From NCBI GenBank assembly GCA_030068075.1, contig CM057844.1, positions 5,642,001-5,706,000 on the forward strand: 64,000 nucleotides of DNA, given 5' to 3'. Numbering within the stretch: the stretch's first letter is position 1; each line of letters opens with the position of its first letter. Position numbers and translations under genes: made by a program. Shown one piece after another: positions 24,066-36,394 of the stretch. The DNA comes from Paguma larvata. Its lineage: Eukaryota; Chordata; Mammalia; Carnivora; Viverridae. The notes below the pieces were generated by a model. That model was given only the letters and a program-made list of their open reading frames with translations. It was not told the origin of the DNA and made no database searches.

Positions 24066-25145
24066 CTGGGAAACAACTCCAAAGATTATGGTTTGATTGT
24101 CCTATACAGTAGTGAGTAGTTTTGTACCTGAGTTAGGTGAGCATATTTCAGCAGTCTTGCTTTGAACTGATCATATATACATATTCATCTCCTGTAGCCT
24201 ACTTCAAAGTGGACTGATCATCCTTCTGATGCCTTCCTAATGAGTGAAAATAACTCTTTAGCCAGGTTCATTATACGCCTGCAGAAGAGCTGTATTTTTA
24301 AAACCCTTTAATAATCATACTTTGGCAAAAGAAACGTGGGTGGGAATGAAGGAATTTGGTCCTTTTTTCTTCTTGCCAAATTCGGTGCTGTCAGCCAAGA
24401 GGAGAAGCTTTGGAGAAGTCAAAAGGAAAGATTCAAAGCACACCATGTTGGATGAACTGGTCGTCTTGTTTCTGAGAGCCAAGCCTCATGGTTCTCAAAA
24501 TGTAACCAAGTCTGGTTGTAATAAGAACCAGGAAAATCTTAACCACAAACAGATGAATGTTTTGCCAAAAGCCTGATGCCTCCCTGGGCAAACCTAACTA
24601 AACAACTTTATTCAAGTTCAGCTGCTACTCCCCACTCCAGCAAAGAGGACGTGAACCCGGCACACTAAACAGTGCCACCCAGGATGGTCCAAAGCCAGGG
24701 TAACTTTTTTGCCTATTATAAGCCAGCGGGGTTCTTGTCCTTATTATTGCTCCCCTCCTGGGAGCTTTTTTCCACATTTTTCCTAATGACCCCCCCATTC
24801 AATTTTAATATTATAAACATACAGTACCTTTGTTTATAGGTCACAGGCCTCTGTGATTTACACAGGAAGATTAAGATTTGTTGTCATTCCCCTGCTCCCC
24901 ACCCCAAAGCAACTTTTGGCTCCTTGGGGCCATGAGAGCCCCTGCAGAGAACACATGTTATAAACTGACCATCATTAACTGGGGTCTCACAGCCTCATGA
25001 TGGCCATGCAGGGCTTCCCTAATCCATCTTTGCAGTGTGGAGAAGACTGCTTTCCCACTCAGGGGCAACTTTGCTTTCTACTGATGAACAACAACTTAAC
25101 TAACGGCAGAAATGAAAGTTCTGAGCATTTGCTAGATGCTAGGCA
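24066..25145. other. Unannotated
   Basis: Nothing was recognised. The open frame at 24322-24576 (84 codons, lysine-rich) has no known domain. Confidence 0.35.
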
Positions 25146-25149
25146 CTAA

Positions 25150-25447
25150 ATCAAGCAGCAAAAATTTGCTGCTCACACTTCTGGAGGCTGGAAGTGCTAG
25201 ATCAGGCTGCCAGCGTGGTTGAGCTAGGGACCTCTCCTGGCTGCAGACTTCCTATTGTATTCTCACATAAAGGAAAGGGATTAGGTAGCTCTGTGGGGTT
25301 TCTTATACAAGAGCACTAATGCCAATTATGAGGGCTCCACTCTCATGACCTAAGCAATTCCTGAAGGCCCCATCTCCTAATACCATCATCTTAAGCAACA
25401 GGATTTCAACATAAGATTTTTGAGGGGACACATTCAGACCATAGCAT
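25150..25447 (-). mobile_element. MaLR-type LTR fragment (antisense, diverged)
   Basis: The plus strand reads CTTCTGGAGGCTGGAAGTG, CCTAATACCATCATC and TTTGAGGGGACACATTCAGACCATAGCA. These match the reverse complement of old ERVL-MaLR (MLT1-like) LTRs. It is decayed, without internal retroviral sequence. Confidence 0.45.
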
Positions 25448-25458
25448 GCTGTCATAGC

Positions 25459-25765
25459 ATGGATTCCTCCAGAAACAAACCCTGAGACAGGGATTCTAGA
25501 GCAGGTAATTTCCAGGAGAGACAATTCCAGGAAATACTGGTAGGTGAATGGGTAGTGAGACACAGAAGGAGAGGATGGTTTTCAAGCCAATTTCACTGGA
25601 GTTTGATTTCATAGAGAAACTCTTGCAGACAGCATCAAATACAAGCCTTAGAGTGATCCCATATGAAACAGTGAGGGAGTTCAGGTATTTATATACCAAC
25701 ACTCATCAGTCACTGGTTGAGGGCTGCTCCTGCTCTCTTTTGGCAGAGAGATGCAAATGCTGGGA
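25459..25765 (+). repeat. Possible old LTR-like repeat
   Basis: It begins GGATTCCTCCAGAAACAAACCCTGAGACAGGG, in short words that recur at 47986 (CCCCAGGAAGCAGACTGAGAC) and 53443 (CCCCAGAAGCAGAGCCTGA). The shared motif suggests one or more related, very old LTR families. Ends are not defined. Confidence 0.3.
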
Positions 25766-25837
25766 GTCAGAGGTCAGGCTGGTATGAACTGAACAGATAA
25801 AGTCCAAGGTACCAGACTGGGCACCACATACACAGAT

Positions 25838-26010
25838 TCATATAATTCTTACAACATCCAGGAGAGGCTGACATTCGAATCAGCCTGAAATGGGGTGCAA
25901 AAATGTAAAATAATGTTCTCCAAGTCAACAGGGAGTAAGTGGTAGAGATAAGAGAGAACTCTAAAGGCTACATGCTTAAACCATGCTATATTTTATACTA
26001 CCCTCTTCTG
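25838..26010 (-). repeat. MIR fragment (antisense)
   Basis: The run CCAAGTCAACAGGGAGTAAGTGG followed by GAACTC matches the reverse complement of the MIR core region. The copy is diverged. Confidence 0.4.
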
Positions 26011-26292
26011 GCATATCCAGGCTGCTCTTCTTGTTTTTTTCCTATTTAAATCAATTCAGCGAATTGATAGGACTCATATGAGACAGTGATTCTCTTATAT
26101 GAATCCACAAGTTAGCAAGAAAGGGAAGGATTTAGGGAATAGATATGAGTTGGAGTTTGGAATTGTTGGGTTTGAGTTGCCAGGACATCCAGGAGGAAAG
26201 ATCAGGAGGCAGGTACATCAATGGATCTGGCTTTTAAGGGTGGGTAGGAACACACTGGAGAAACAAGTGTGGGAGTTTTCAGCACACCCACG

Positions 26293-26709
26293 TGTTACAG
26301 ACTGAATTTTGTCCCTCCAAATCCATATATTGAAGCCCTAAACCCATACCTCAGAATGTGACTGTAGTTAGAGATAGTAGCCTTTAAAGAGGCAACTGAG
26401 TTAAACTAAGGCTGTTAGGTTGGGCCCTAATCCATCTGACCTGATAAAAAGGTCCTTATAGGAAGAGGAGATCAGAGTATACAAGGAGTGACCCCAGGGA
26501 TGCACGGACAGAGAGGAAAGACCATGTGAAGAGACAGCAAAAGGATAGCCATCTGCAAACCCAGGAGGGAGGCTTCAGAAGAATCCAATCTTGCCAGAAC
26601 CCTGAACTGGACTTCCAGTTTCCAGAACCATGGGAAGATAAATTTATATTGTTTAAACAACCCAGTCTGTGGTGTCTTGTTATGGCAGCCCTAGCAGATT
26701 TATATAACA
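26293..26709 (+). mobile_element. MLT1-type solo LTR (ERVL-MaLR)
   Basis: The segment begins TGTTACAGACTGAATTTTGT and ends CCCTAGCAGATTTATATAACA. Conserved words lie in order: TATTGAAGCCCTAAACCC, AATGTGACTGTAGTTAGAG, GGGCCCTAATCCATCTGAC, CCTTATAGGAAGAGGAGA, CCATGTGAAGAGACAGC, TTTCCAGAACCATGGGA and CAACCCAGTCTGTGGT. This is the order of mammalian MLT1 LTRs. No internal retroviral genes flank it, so it is a solo LTR. MLT1 insertions predate the split of the placental orders. Confidence 0.85.
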
Positions 26710-26929
26710 TGGTAACTGTTGTCATGGAATAGGGGGGGGTCTACCTGGGAGCCAAGGGAAGGTTTTTTTTCAAAATATTGGGACTGTTCAATGGGGCCAG
26801 TGCTGCAAAGTGGGCAAGAAAGACGGACTGAATGCTATTCACTGGGTGGAGCATGGGGAAGAAATAGGAGGAAAATGGGAAAATTTGCATTTTATACATA
26901 CTACCCTATTGGGTCCTCTTGTTGATCTT

Positions 26930-27012
26930 ATGATGCAGGTATCATCTTGCCTAGTGTCCTACTGTTAATAGGTGGTAGAACCAGTATTAGAACCAGGTAT
27001 GTCTGACTCCCA
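26930..27012 (-). repeat. MIR fragment (antisense)
   Basis: The run TGATGCAGGTATCATC...GGTGGTAGAACCAG...CCAGGTATGTCTGACTCC matches the reverse complement of the MIR core. Confidence 0.45.
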
Positions 27013-27030
27013 AGAGTCCTCTCTTTCTAC

Positions 27031-28189
27031 TACACCATGCATATCTACTCTGCTCTTGAGAGTGAATGGCCAAGAGTATCTCTGTAGCCTCATCCAGCTC
27101 ACCTTCTTAGAGGTTGAGTGGCTACTCCCATCTTGTTCCTGCCAATTCCTATCACTTAGGAAACTCAGTCACTTCTGTCATCCCAACATTCGAAGGATAA
27201 AACACTTGGAATAGCCTGGCAGGGAGGTATGTTCTCACTGTACAGCTATTCTCTCTTCCCAGGAAAGCTGCACAGACCCACGGCCTCCAGAGCTCATCTC
27301 CTGAGCCGTCAGGTGTCAACTCACCTGCTGCTACCTGATCCCAATCCTACTTTGTTTGGTTTTTGTCCCTCGGAGAGTTTACAGCTGCCCCACTTTCTTC
27401 CTGCATGTGCTGTGCTTCCTGCTAACTCCCACTTGGCACTGGTTCCCTCTGCCTGGGCAGTTCTATCCAGGACCTGCCAGCATCTCATTACGACAAGCAA
27501 ACCCAAACATTTACCCAGGACTGTAGGAAAACAGATGAGATCATGGAATTATTGACATTGATCTTTTTTTAGGAAAACTTATTTTAAAAATGGGGGGAGA
27601 GAAAGAGGATTTGGGATGGATAAATGTTATTCTAAGTGGAGGTTTTACTTCCTGAGTATGGCCAAGAAACGATTATTAAGATAATGGGTTTTGAGCACTT
27701 AGAAGAAAAATGATGGTCACTAGACATTAACATGATGTCCTTCAAACATGAAATTTGTCAACTTTTTAATGTTTCTACGCAATACATCAGAAGCTGTGAA
27801 CATCAAAGAGTTTAATTTTATGAAGGAGTCTGACAAGACTCTCAAAATACTCAGAGTTACAATGTGGGCTAGACAGCAAAATAGTTAATTATCTGCTCAC
27901 TCAACAACAAAGCCTCTATAATTCCTCTTTCCTCGGACCAAAAACCTAACTCTGTTGGGCCTTTTTCTGCTTCGATCTATTCTCCACATCTGCTGATTTC
28001 ACCTTCCTAACTTAACCTCTGGCACACTTCAGGCTTCACCCAGATTTAGCCTGGCCTGATTTCTCTTCTTCCTATTCAAGAAAATACATTGACTCTGGCA
28101 TGCAGCTGAACTGGCATGAGAAATAGGTTATCAGACCAGGGGACTAAGGGCTAGGCAAAGACTTCCTAAATAGGACATAAAAGCAAGAA
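27031..28189. other. Unannotated
   Basis: I see no recognisable gene or repeat. Frames at 27229-27555 (+) and 27321-27506 (-) overlap on opposite strands and have no domains. Confidence 0.35.
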
Positions 28190-29222
28190 CCATCTCAACA
28201 TTGACAACAGGAACATTTGAAAAGGATATACCATGCAAAAAAAGATGAATTAGACTTCATTAACATTAAAAACTGTTCGACAAAACACATCATTAAAAAT
28301 GAATGGACAAGTCATAGGATGGGATAAGATATTCTAAATTCATACATCTAACAAAGAACCTATGATCAGAATATATATTTTTAAACCTGAAAACCAATAA
28401 GAAAAAGACAAAAGAAATGTTTAAAAGGAGCATAAGACATGAATGAGCTCTTCACTAAAGAGAATATACAAGTCTAAAGCATATGAAAAGGTGTTCAACA
28501 TTGCTATTCATTGGGAAAATGTCAACTAAAACCATAATACGGTATAGCCACATAACCAGCTGAACAGATAAAATTTCAAAGACTGACCACATCAGGTGTT
28601 GGCAAGGACGTGGGGCAACTGGAACTCTCACACCCTGCCAGTGGGAGTAAAATTTGGTACAATTACTTAGGAAAACTGAAATGTTTACTAATATCTATGC
28701 CTACCTTGTCACAAGGAATGCTACTTCAGGATGAGTATGTGTATCTACAAAAAGACGTAAGTACAAGAATATTCACAGCAACTTAATTCCACAATAGTTC
28801 AAACCAGAAACAACTTAAATATCCATTAAGAGGAAAATGGATTGAAAAATTGTACACACTTATAGAATGGATAAGTACTCAGGAATTAAAGGAACAAATT
28901 ATTGATATATATCAAAACATAGGTGAATCGCAAAAACATGTCGAGCAAAAGAAGCCAGTCACAAAAGTGTATGTGTTTTATGGCATAGATTAGCCAAAAT
29001 GAATTGATGATGACAGATGTCAGAAAAATGGCTATTCTCATTTGGAGTGTTATTGACAAAGAAACTACCTGGGGTGATGCAGATGCTTTTTACCTTGATC
29101 TGAGTGGTAGTTACAATGGTGGTATGCTACAGAGCTCTGTCTGCATAGTTTACAGAGCTGTAGATCTAAGATTTTACATTTCCTGTATGAAAATTATACC
29201 TCAAAAAATATTTTTTTGAAAA
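28190..29222 (+). mobile_element. Old L1 3'-end fragment (broken ORF2 and 3' UTR)
   Basis: The nucleotide order follows the 3' part of mammalian L1 ORF2. Landmarks are AATTAGACTTCATTAA, ACTCTCACACCCTGCCAGTGGG (the region coding the Cys/His motif), TACAAGAATATTCACAGCA, AAGCCAGTCACAAAAG, and an A-rich end at 29200-29225. Many stops interrupt all frames, so this is a dead, old copy. Confidence 0.75.
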
Positions 29223-29486
29223 AAATGAGTGTGGATAGAGGCTAAAATACCCCAGTAGACATAAGGCTTTAAAAAGCCAAAGAGTGGTTTCTCTTCTGTT
29301 TCTTCATTATTAGCCAACCTGCAGGTCTAGAGTTACTCCATTTGTGATTCTAGTTCCATTTTTGATGACCAATCAATAGAATGCTCCAGAGGAAAAATGC
29401 TAAATTTGATAGCATCTAAGTCACCAATGATAGTAAGAACACCATTATTTTTACATACCATCTAGTAGGACAAACATTGCCAATTA

Positions 29487-29700
29487 GGGGCACCTGGGTG
29501 GCACAGTCGGCTGAGCATCTGACTCTTGATCTCGGCTCAGGTCATGATCTCACAGTTTGTGAGTTCGAGCACCACATCAGACTCTATGGTAATGGCTTGC
29601 TCAGAGCCTGCTTGGAATTCTGTCTCTCCTTCTCTCTGACCCTCCCCCATATTCTCTCTCTCTCTCTCTCTTTCAAAATAAATAAACTTTAAAAAAGGCA
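29487..29700 (+). mobile_element. CAN-SINE, copy 15
   Basis: The head is GGGGCACCTGGGTGGCACAG, the B-box region is GAGTTCGAGCACC, followed by a TC run and a TCAAAATAAATAAAC tail. The next SINE lies directly in its tail. Confidence 0.93.
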
Positions 29701-29701
29701 G

Positions 29702-29890
29702 GCCACCTGGGTAGCTCATGTGGCTGAGTGCCCAACTTTGGCTCAGGTCATGATCTCACAGCTTGTGAGTTCAAGCCCAGTATCGGGCTCTCTGCTATCA
29801 GCGCAGAGCCATCTTTGGTTCCCTCTCTCTGCCCCTCCCCAGCTCCTGCTTTTTGTCTGTCTCAAAAATAAATAAAAACATAAAAAAAAG
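29702..29890 (+). mobile_element. CAN-SINE, copy 16, in tandem with copy 15
   Basis: The head is CCACCTGGGTAGCTCATGTGG (first bases missing or changed), the B-box region is GAGTTCAAGCCC, and the tail is CTCAAAAATAAATAAAAAC. It has the same orientation as copy 15 and is head-to-tail with it. Confidence 0.9.
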
Positions 29891-31624
29891 AACTTCCTGT
29901 AACTGGAAACACTGCACGTGAGGCACATGTTGGGTGATAAAACGTAGGTGGCATTCCACTGAATTCAGGATTCTCAGACCTCCTTCTATAGCCTGAGGTG
30001 TTCTTTGCACCTCCACTTATGGGACTGCTACAAACAGAAAGTAAGGTGACCACCATGGCCAACTGGTTTGTGAGAACTTTAGATCACATCTCCCCTGAAG
30101 TGATTTATAATGTTGGCTTATGTCCCTTGTCTAGCATCCAGCCAGAGTCCGCACCAGTGAGGATGACACACACTGTTTCTCCTCACAAATGATCACTCCG
30201 AGGAGAAATGACAACCTCCACCAAGTCACACCTGATGTGCTGAGACAGTGAGCAAACCCACCCCCTCATCTGCCAGGGTTCTCACTATATCACACTTTGG
30301 GCAAAAAAGAGGGCTGTTCAGGTGGGAAAGAAGCTGATCATACGGCTTCTTGATTAACCAAATGTTAAAGGCCTTTGTCCTCAAAGCACGTTTTTGTAAA
30401 GCTTCCGGGCTGAAAGCTCGTCAGGCATGAGGCTATGAACACAGAATGGACTTTTTTAGAGTACTCTGAAATTTACTTTAAAGAGAACAGTCATTTGTAT
30501 AAAACCAAAAATAAAGGTAGGAGAACGTTCAGGAGGAAAGAACTTGCTTCTTTCCAACCAATCCCAAGGAACAAAGAGGAAAAATTTCGATCTTTAAAAC
30601 TGTATTTTCTAGCCTCATATATTAAGCTGCACATTTTTCTAGAGGCTGCTGTTTTAAGGCATTAAGAGACTTGTATTTTAATATAAAACACACAAAACCC
30701 TTGCTTTTTTTCTGTGCTGTGCCATTATCTGACTCTTGGCAGACTTAAAATTCTTCCTTTTAAAACTATTTCCTTTTGGAGGTCAGCTGAAGGCCCAGTT
30801 CAAGCACCACATTGATAAAACTGAACACAGGACCACTCTTAAGAGCCAGCCATTATGGGTCCCAGTAGAAAAACACTCTGTGGTGCCAGGCTTCCGAGAC
30901 ATCATGCCTCAAACGTGGCTTTGTGTCAACGCAGCTGTATCCACAGGCGAAAAGTTAAAAGATTTATTTAAAAATGTTTCCACTTCTGGAAGCTCTCTCT
31001 CTGCGATTTCGACGCAGTGCAGGAGCAAAGGACTGGGGGTAGAAAGACGTTCTCTCAGCTACTGAACCTGGTTGTGTATCGAGTTCCTGTGCCCAGACCT
31101 CGGCCCCCGTTTTTTCGGCTCTCTCCTTAGATGTGAGCAGGCATGCACAAGTGCCTTGATTATTGGTCGGCATTGAGGTCCAGAAGGAAAAGTCATACTT
31201 TGCTGACTGTCTATGTTTAAATGACAAAATATTAAACCCATTAATTCATTCTGCAGACAAGATGAGCTCATAGGGAAACAGAAGTTTTTTTTTTTTTTTT
31301 AATTGGTGAAATCTGGTGGTTTAAGCAAATGTAGCTCTAATACAGCTTAAGCTTTTGCAATCCAGTGAATTCTGTTCCCTTGTGCCTCCCTAAAATGGCC
31401 ATGGGCTTGACTTTTGTCCCTGTACAATTCCCCAAAGATAGTGACCGTGGTACAGAACGAATGTTACAGTAAGACAAGAATTACGGATACTTGGGGGGAA
31501 AGCCAATTGTATGGGACAGCTTAATGGTTGATTACTGTGGAGAACAGGAAAAATTGCATTGCTCTTAAAGTGGGAACAGGACTGTCACTGATTGACAACA
31601 GTAAATACATATCTCTGGCTCTTT
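29891..31624. other. Unannotated
   Basis: I recognise no repeat or gene. A T15 run lies at about 31286-31301. The 109-codon frame at 30736-31065 has no recognisable domain. Confidence 0.35.
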
Positions 31625-31738
31625 TTAAGTCAGTTTTTTATTGAAGTATAATGTGCATATGGAAAAATAAACACATAAGACATAAACAGCTTGATGAACT
31701 TTCAAAAAGTTAGCATACTCACTTAACCAGCACCCAGG
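31625..31738 (-). mobile_element. Old L1 fragment (antisense), left half
   Basis: The run TTTTTTATTGAAGTATAATG...TTAACCAGCACCCAGG matches the reverse complement of an old L1 3' region. The sequence resumes at 32316 (TCAAGACCTACAAGCAGAAC) after the LTR that splits it. The consensus I remember reads CACCCAGATCAAGA across that junction. Confidence 0.6.
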
Positions 31739-32315
31739 CTGATACAGTTTGAATTGGGGTATGGAGCTGATGGCCAAGAAAGAATTTTTGGGACATCTTT
31801 GGTGCAAAAGGGTGATTTTATTAAAGCACGGGGATAGGACCTATGAGCAGAATAAGCTGCACTGGGGTTGTGAAGAGTGACTGATAATATATCTTCAGGT
31901 TGGAAGGGGGGTAGGGACAGCATAAGTCTCTAAGGCATTTTGGAAACAAGGTTTCCAGGATCTTGAAGGGCTGCTGTTAGGAAAAGTTCATTTATTACCG
32001 TTTAGTAAAAACTCACTCACAAGACACTTCAGATGTATATCAGGGGGCCATAGGCTTGGTGTATGAATGCCAACATATATCTTGGAAGGGTAGAGATAAA
32101 GGAAGTTTCCAAAGGAATTTTTATATGTTAAAGTAGACTTACAGGATCCTGGAGGGATAATGTTAAGCTAAGATTGACTTTTGCCTTTAGCAAAGTGTCA
32201 TCATCCAGGGAGCTGAGTTCCTAGAGGAATGTCACTCTGCCTGTCTCAAGGACTTATAAATGGGCTGTAAGTTGTAAGGAAACTTGATTTTTTTCCTTTA
32301 CCTTTATTTCCTACA
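31739..32315 (-). mobile_element. Solo LTR of a class I-like endogenous retrovirus, inserted in L1
   Basis: On the minus strand the segment runs TGTAGGAAATAAAGG ... AACTGTATCA, giving TG/CA-type ends. On the plus strand the word order GGCCAAGAAAGAATTTTTGG, GGTGATTTTATTAAAGCACG, AAGGTTTCCAGGATCTTGA and GGAAGTTTCCAAAGGAATTT is one I recall from carnivore LTRs. It interrupts an L1 whose two halves fit together on either side. No gag, pol or env remains, so it cannot code for a virus. A clear target duplication is not visible. Confidence 0.55.
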
Positions 32316-32402
32316 TCAAGACCTACAAGCAGAACGCCACCAGACCTTCAGAAGCGACCCCATCTCCTCCTTTCCACTGGTCTTTATCTTCTCATCAAGC
32401 AG
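32316..32402 (-). mobile_element. Old L1 fragment (antisense), right half
   Basis: This continues the L1 at 31625-31738. The run TCAAGACCTACAAGCAGAACGCCACCAG...CAGAAGCGACCCC follows the remembered L1 order. Confidence 0.5.
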
Positions 32403-32403
32403 A

Positions 32404-32627
32404 CGTCAGCAAATCTATACATCTGCCTCCACCTGTTTTTATAAACTATGATTTACTGCAACACAGTCACACGTATCCACACAGTCACACGTAACCACAC
32501 TGTCTGTGGTTACTTCTGCACTAGAATTGCAGATTGGGCAGTTACAACGAAGTCGTTATGGCCTGACAAACCTAAAATATTTACTATCGGTGCCTTTGCG
32601 GAAAAGGTTTGCAGACCCCTGTTCTCG
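32404..32627 (-). mobile_element. hAT-type nonautonomous DNA transposon relic
   Basis: The plus strand runs from CGTCAGCAAATCTATACATC to GTTTGCAGACCCCTG, with inverted termini (CAGCAAA/TTTGCAG). The internal words CCTAAAATATTTACTATCGG and AGTCGTTATGGCCTGACAAA match a common mammalian hAT-derived MITE. An 18-bp unit (ACACAGTCACACGTATCC and a near copy) is tandemly duplicated at about 32461-32496. Confidence 0.6.
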
Positions 32628-32630
32628 GGT

Positions 32631-32945
32631 ACCACTATCCAGTAGAATATAATGAGAGTCACTAATGTAATTAAAAGATTCTAGTAGCCAGAATAAAATA
32701 TAAACATAAACAAGTAAAATTAATTTTAATATTCTATTTCCCTAACGTATCTAAAATATTATCATTTTAACATGTAATCAATAAAAAAGAATGAGATATG
32801 TTCTTTTTTCATACCGCTTCCAACTCTGGTGTGCATTTTACACTTACAACATATCTCAATTTGTGCAAGCCACACTCCTGGCCCTCGACAGTCCCATGTG
32901 GCCAGGGGTTACAGTGTGGGACAGCACAGTTCTAGAACACCCCAA
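32631..32945 (-). mobile_element. Nonautonomous DNA-transposon relic, hAT-like, copy 2
   Basis: This is the reverse-orientation relative of 455-775. It begins ACTATCCAGTAGAATATAATG and ends GTGTGGGACAGCAC, with the AT-rich middle AAAATATTATCATTTTAAC. It carries no coding capacity. Confidence 0.55.
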
Positions 32946-34539
32946 GCTCTCCAAAGCTGGAGCTCCAGGACCCTTACCCCTTTGCTGATCCCTCCGCTAG
33001 CCTGGGTTCCTCCCCTTCAAATGCAAGGGCAAATTTCTGCATCAGCTTCTCTTATTCTTTAACATAGGAAATGAAAAATCACATTCAGAAATCGTGCAAC
33101 TGTTGCTAGTAACTTATCCCTAGGACAAAGACCATAGAAGAAGCAACTACCTAAACTCACGGCTTCATGAGAAAGAACAGAATAAGTTGGCAGGACCCTC
33201 TGGACTTTTGTGAGGGGCGGGAGGGAGGGGAAGTGATACTAACAAACAAGTGAAAACAAATGGCAAACAATGCTTTAGATGAGGGAAGAAAGAAAAAAAA
33301 AGAGGAATTGATGAGCATCCCTTAAGAATATCTTGGGCAACTCCGCAATATCATTATTCTAGTTAGCAAGAAAAGAAGGCTGGCTACAGGGCTAAATACT
33401 AATTCTGGTCTGTCCAGTGATACAAAAACCAAGAAACAAAAGAATAACAGAATCGTTTGCCAATGTTCAGAAATGAAGACATGGCACTTAACAAATCTGA
33501 ATTTCTGGTATCTTTTGAAAAATTACAAGGGCTTGGAACACAAGTCCTACACTCCCATGTGACAGTTAGCTGGATGGAACAGCAGATGTTACCTCCCCCA
33601 CAGAAGGGGGTGGAAGTCCCCGGTTCGCCAGTCTCTACCATTCCCAATTGTCACACACCAGTTGTGTATCTGTTTACATGCTTACCTGGGTCAGTAGACA
33701 TAACTTTGAGCCACCAAGACAACTGCGGGATTGTGACAGGCTAATGTTGAACGTCATAGTTACACACCATTGGCAACAGAAAAAAAAATTGGCAGAAGTG
33801 AAAACAATTACATTTTAGATTGTGTTCTAGTGGTTTCAGTTCAAGCTGAGGGGCTTTGATTGTTTAGCGTATATCTTGGTAGAATAGTTGACCCCAGAAT
33901 CAGAGGCAAGCGATGTTTTTTATCCTTTAAATGTCTGACATGATGAAGTGTTTAATGGGTAGCTCCCAAGAGCACAGGACTGCAATTGCAAACTGTTTCC
34001 AGTCTTACCAGCCAAACTGGAAAAATACTCCATCAACATCACTTCTGGAGGTATTCTCTCTTAAATTATTGTGGCATTGGAGCCTGACACACTTGAGGAT
34101 TTAACTCTGATTGACAATCAGGTAACTAAGTGTATTATTTCAGCATCCCCATTTAAGCTATTTGTATCCTGAATCTTGTCAATTTACCCGAACCACATTG
34201 TACAGAAAGTTACAAATGAGCCATGACACTCCACTGCAACATTTTATGGCACTAAAAAATGTATTCTTTATAAAGTCAACACCTTGGGTTTGAAAACATT
34301 TTGAAGACTGAAAATGATTTTGTCAGAATAACTTTCTACTTCTAACAAGACTAGTTCTTCTCAAAAGAAATTCACAGAAAGTGATTCTCTTCTTTAATGT
34401 TGCCTGCCATTTCATTTTTGAACATGCTGGTGGGGTGTGATAGTATGAGATTCCTGGATCAGATATAAGGGAACCTGTCTTCGACTAGCTGGACAGCATA
34501 GGAGCTCTGTTAATTGAGAAACTGTGTTTTGGCTCACTG
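32946..34539. other. Unannotated
   Basis: I see nothing recognisable. The overlapping frames at 33399-33647 (-) and 33457-33744 (+) shadow each other. Confidence 0.35.
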
Positions 34540-34640
34540 TATAATCTAGAAAAGAGTTGCTGCCCTCCTCTAAGCCTCAGTTTCCCTCTATTTAAGGTAT
34601 GATGAGTAGGCTAGCTTGGTGAATTCCACCCTTTTCATTT
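34540..34640 (+). repeat. MIR fragment
   Basis: The run CTCTAAGCCTCAGTTTCCCTCTATTTAAGG matches the MIR core. Confidence 0.5.
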
Positions 34641-36394
34641 GTAGCTCGTCTCTTTTCTCAAGTGAAACTCTAGTTGAAGTTCACCAGATATGGGCAGAGC
34701 TGCCTTGGCTGAAGGGGGTGAATGCGAGGAGCTCAGCTGAGACACCCCCTCAGTCTATTACACAGCAGCCCTGATTGGTCTGAATACAACCGGTCGAGTG
34801 ACAACACTCAATCCTTTTCCAGATTGCAGAGTTTCTGAAGCAATCATTAAAATTACCCTAGGGTATCCTGGAATGCCTTCCAGAACAATACAGACTGCTC
34901 ACTCTCCTCACAAAACTGCTCCCTGCACCTCTGCTGGGAGCCTCCATAGCCCTGGACTATGCTTTGTGCCACTCTCCCCAACTGCTTTCTGCTTTTCTGA
35001 ACCTCACTCAGTCAAGAGCCTTCTCCAGCCCTGCCTCTCTCCAGAATGCTTTCTCAAACACTGTCCCATCTGATTCTGCTTCTCCCCCTTTCCCTTCTCC
35101 ATCTCCAGCACTTATATCACAGGGGCCTTATTAGTGAATCAACAAACACTCCTGACAGGACCCTCCCTCGGTGGAGGAACAAAGGAGCTCCTGACAAACA
35201 CCAGCTGAGCTCCATGTGCTCCCGTCATTCTGAGACCCCCACTTTCTACATGAGGTGGAGAGTGTCCCCCAGATTTTCCAGTGTGGGAGGTTCCTGAATG
35301 TTCTGATCTTTTAATAGGTCATCTTCATCACACAAGAAGCCCACTCACCATGAGGACAATTCGATAGTCTTCCAAAATAAGTGTGAACACTTACTAGTAG
35401 AGAAAAAGAAACTCCACCTTTGTGGTTAATTTTTATTCCATACGTCAGCAAAACCTATGGGGCAGCATCTGTGCCCCCAGATCCAGGGGAAAGGACAGAG
35501 TCAATTCACTTCAACAGAACTGAAGGAACAAAAGGCAACTCATGTTCAAGGTGGCAATGCCAAAAAACCTAATAAAGTCCTTTTGAAAAAGTCCTTGCCT
35601 GCTATGCGTGAAAGCTTGAATATAGCCCATATGAGCAAATGCCCCCAAAGAACAGAACTCTTAGGGAATAGGCAGAGCCAGAGAAGAAGAAAGTGGTACA
35701 AAAGTCCCATGTTGGAGATGATGGGAGCTCTCTGAATCTGACTTATGTGTCAACTCTCAACAACAACAAAAGTACCTGAACTACATTGTAAGGTTTTAAA
35801 TCTGTAAGTTTCTAGAAAAAAAAAAAAAGACATCTGCTGATGGATTGCTTTGGAAGAGCCCAAGCATGGTGAGGCGCCCCCGAGGGGACCTTGAGAAACC
35901 TGCATGGAAGGGGCTCTGTTGGGCCCAGGGAATGCAACTGTATGGATCTGAGGCCTGACCACTCGCTAGCCATCCTGGATGGAGATGCTCTCCCAGCAAT
36001 CCAGGGTGTGACCGGACATGTAAAAACATCTCCTTAATTTTCAGAAGTATTTTTGGGTTGGACTACGGGGCATGGCAACTTAGCCTTGAAAGGAACCTAT
36101 GAATGGGCTGCATCAACAATTTTAAACATTCCTGGAAACTGTAGGGAAGGGTTCTCTATAGAAAGGGAATGATGATGTGTCTTTGTATATTAAAAACATA
36201 ACAAATCAGGAGTACTTTGTTTCATTTTGTGTCTCCCAGACATTGCCTGCTCCCTGACACATAGGGGAAACCCAGGCACCTTATGAGGGATGGAGAAACA
36301 ACCAACTCCAAACTCCTGCTCAGGTAAGCCCTGCCAAATCTGATCGCTCTCTTACCTGGGCATGGCACCAAAGGAGGAGCCATGGGGACGGAAG
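34641..36394. other. Unannotated
   Basis: No gene or repeat was identified. Frames at 34798-35073 and 35457-35735 (91 and 92 codons) have no domain I know. An A13 run lies at about 35817-35829. Confidence 0.35.
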
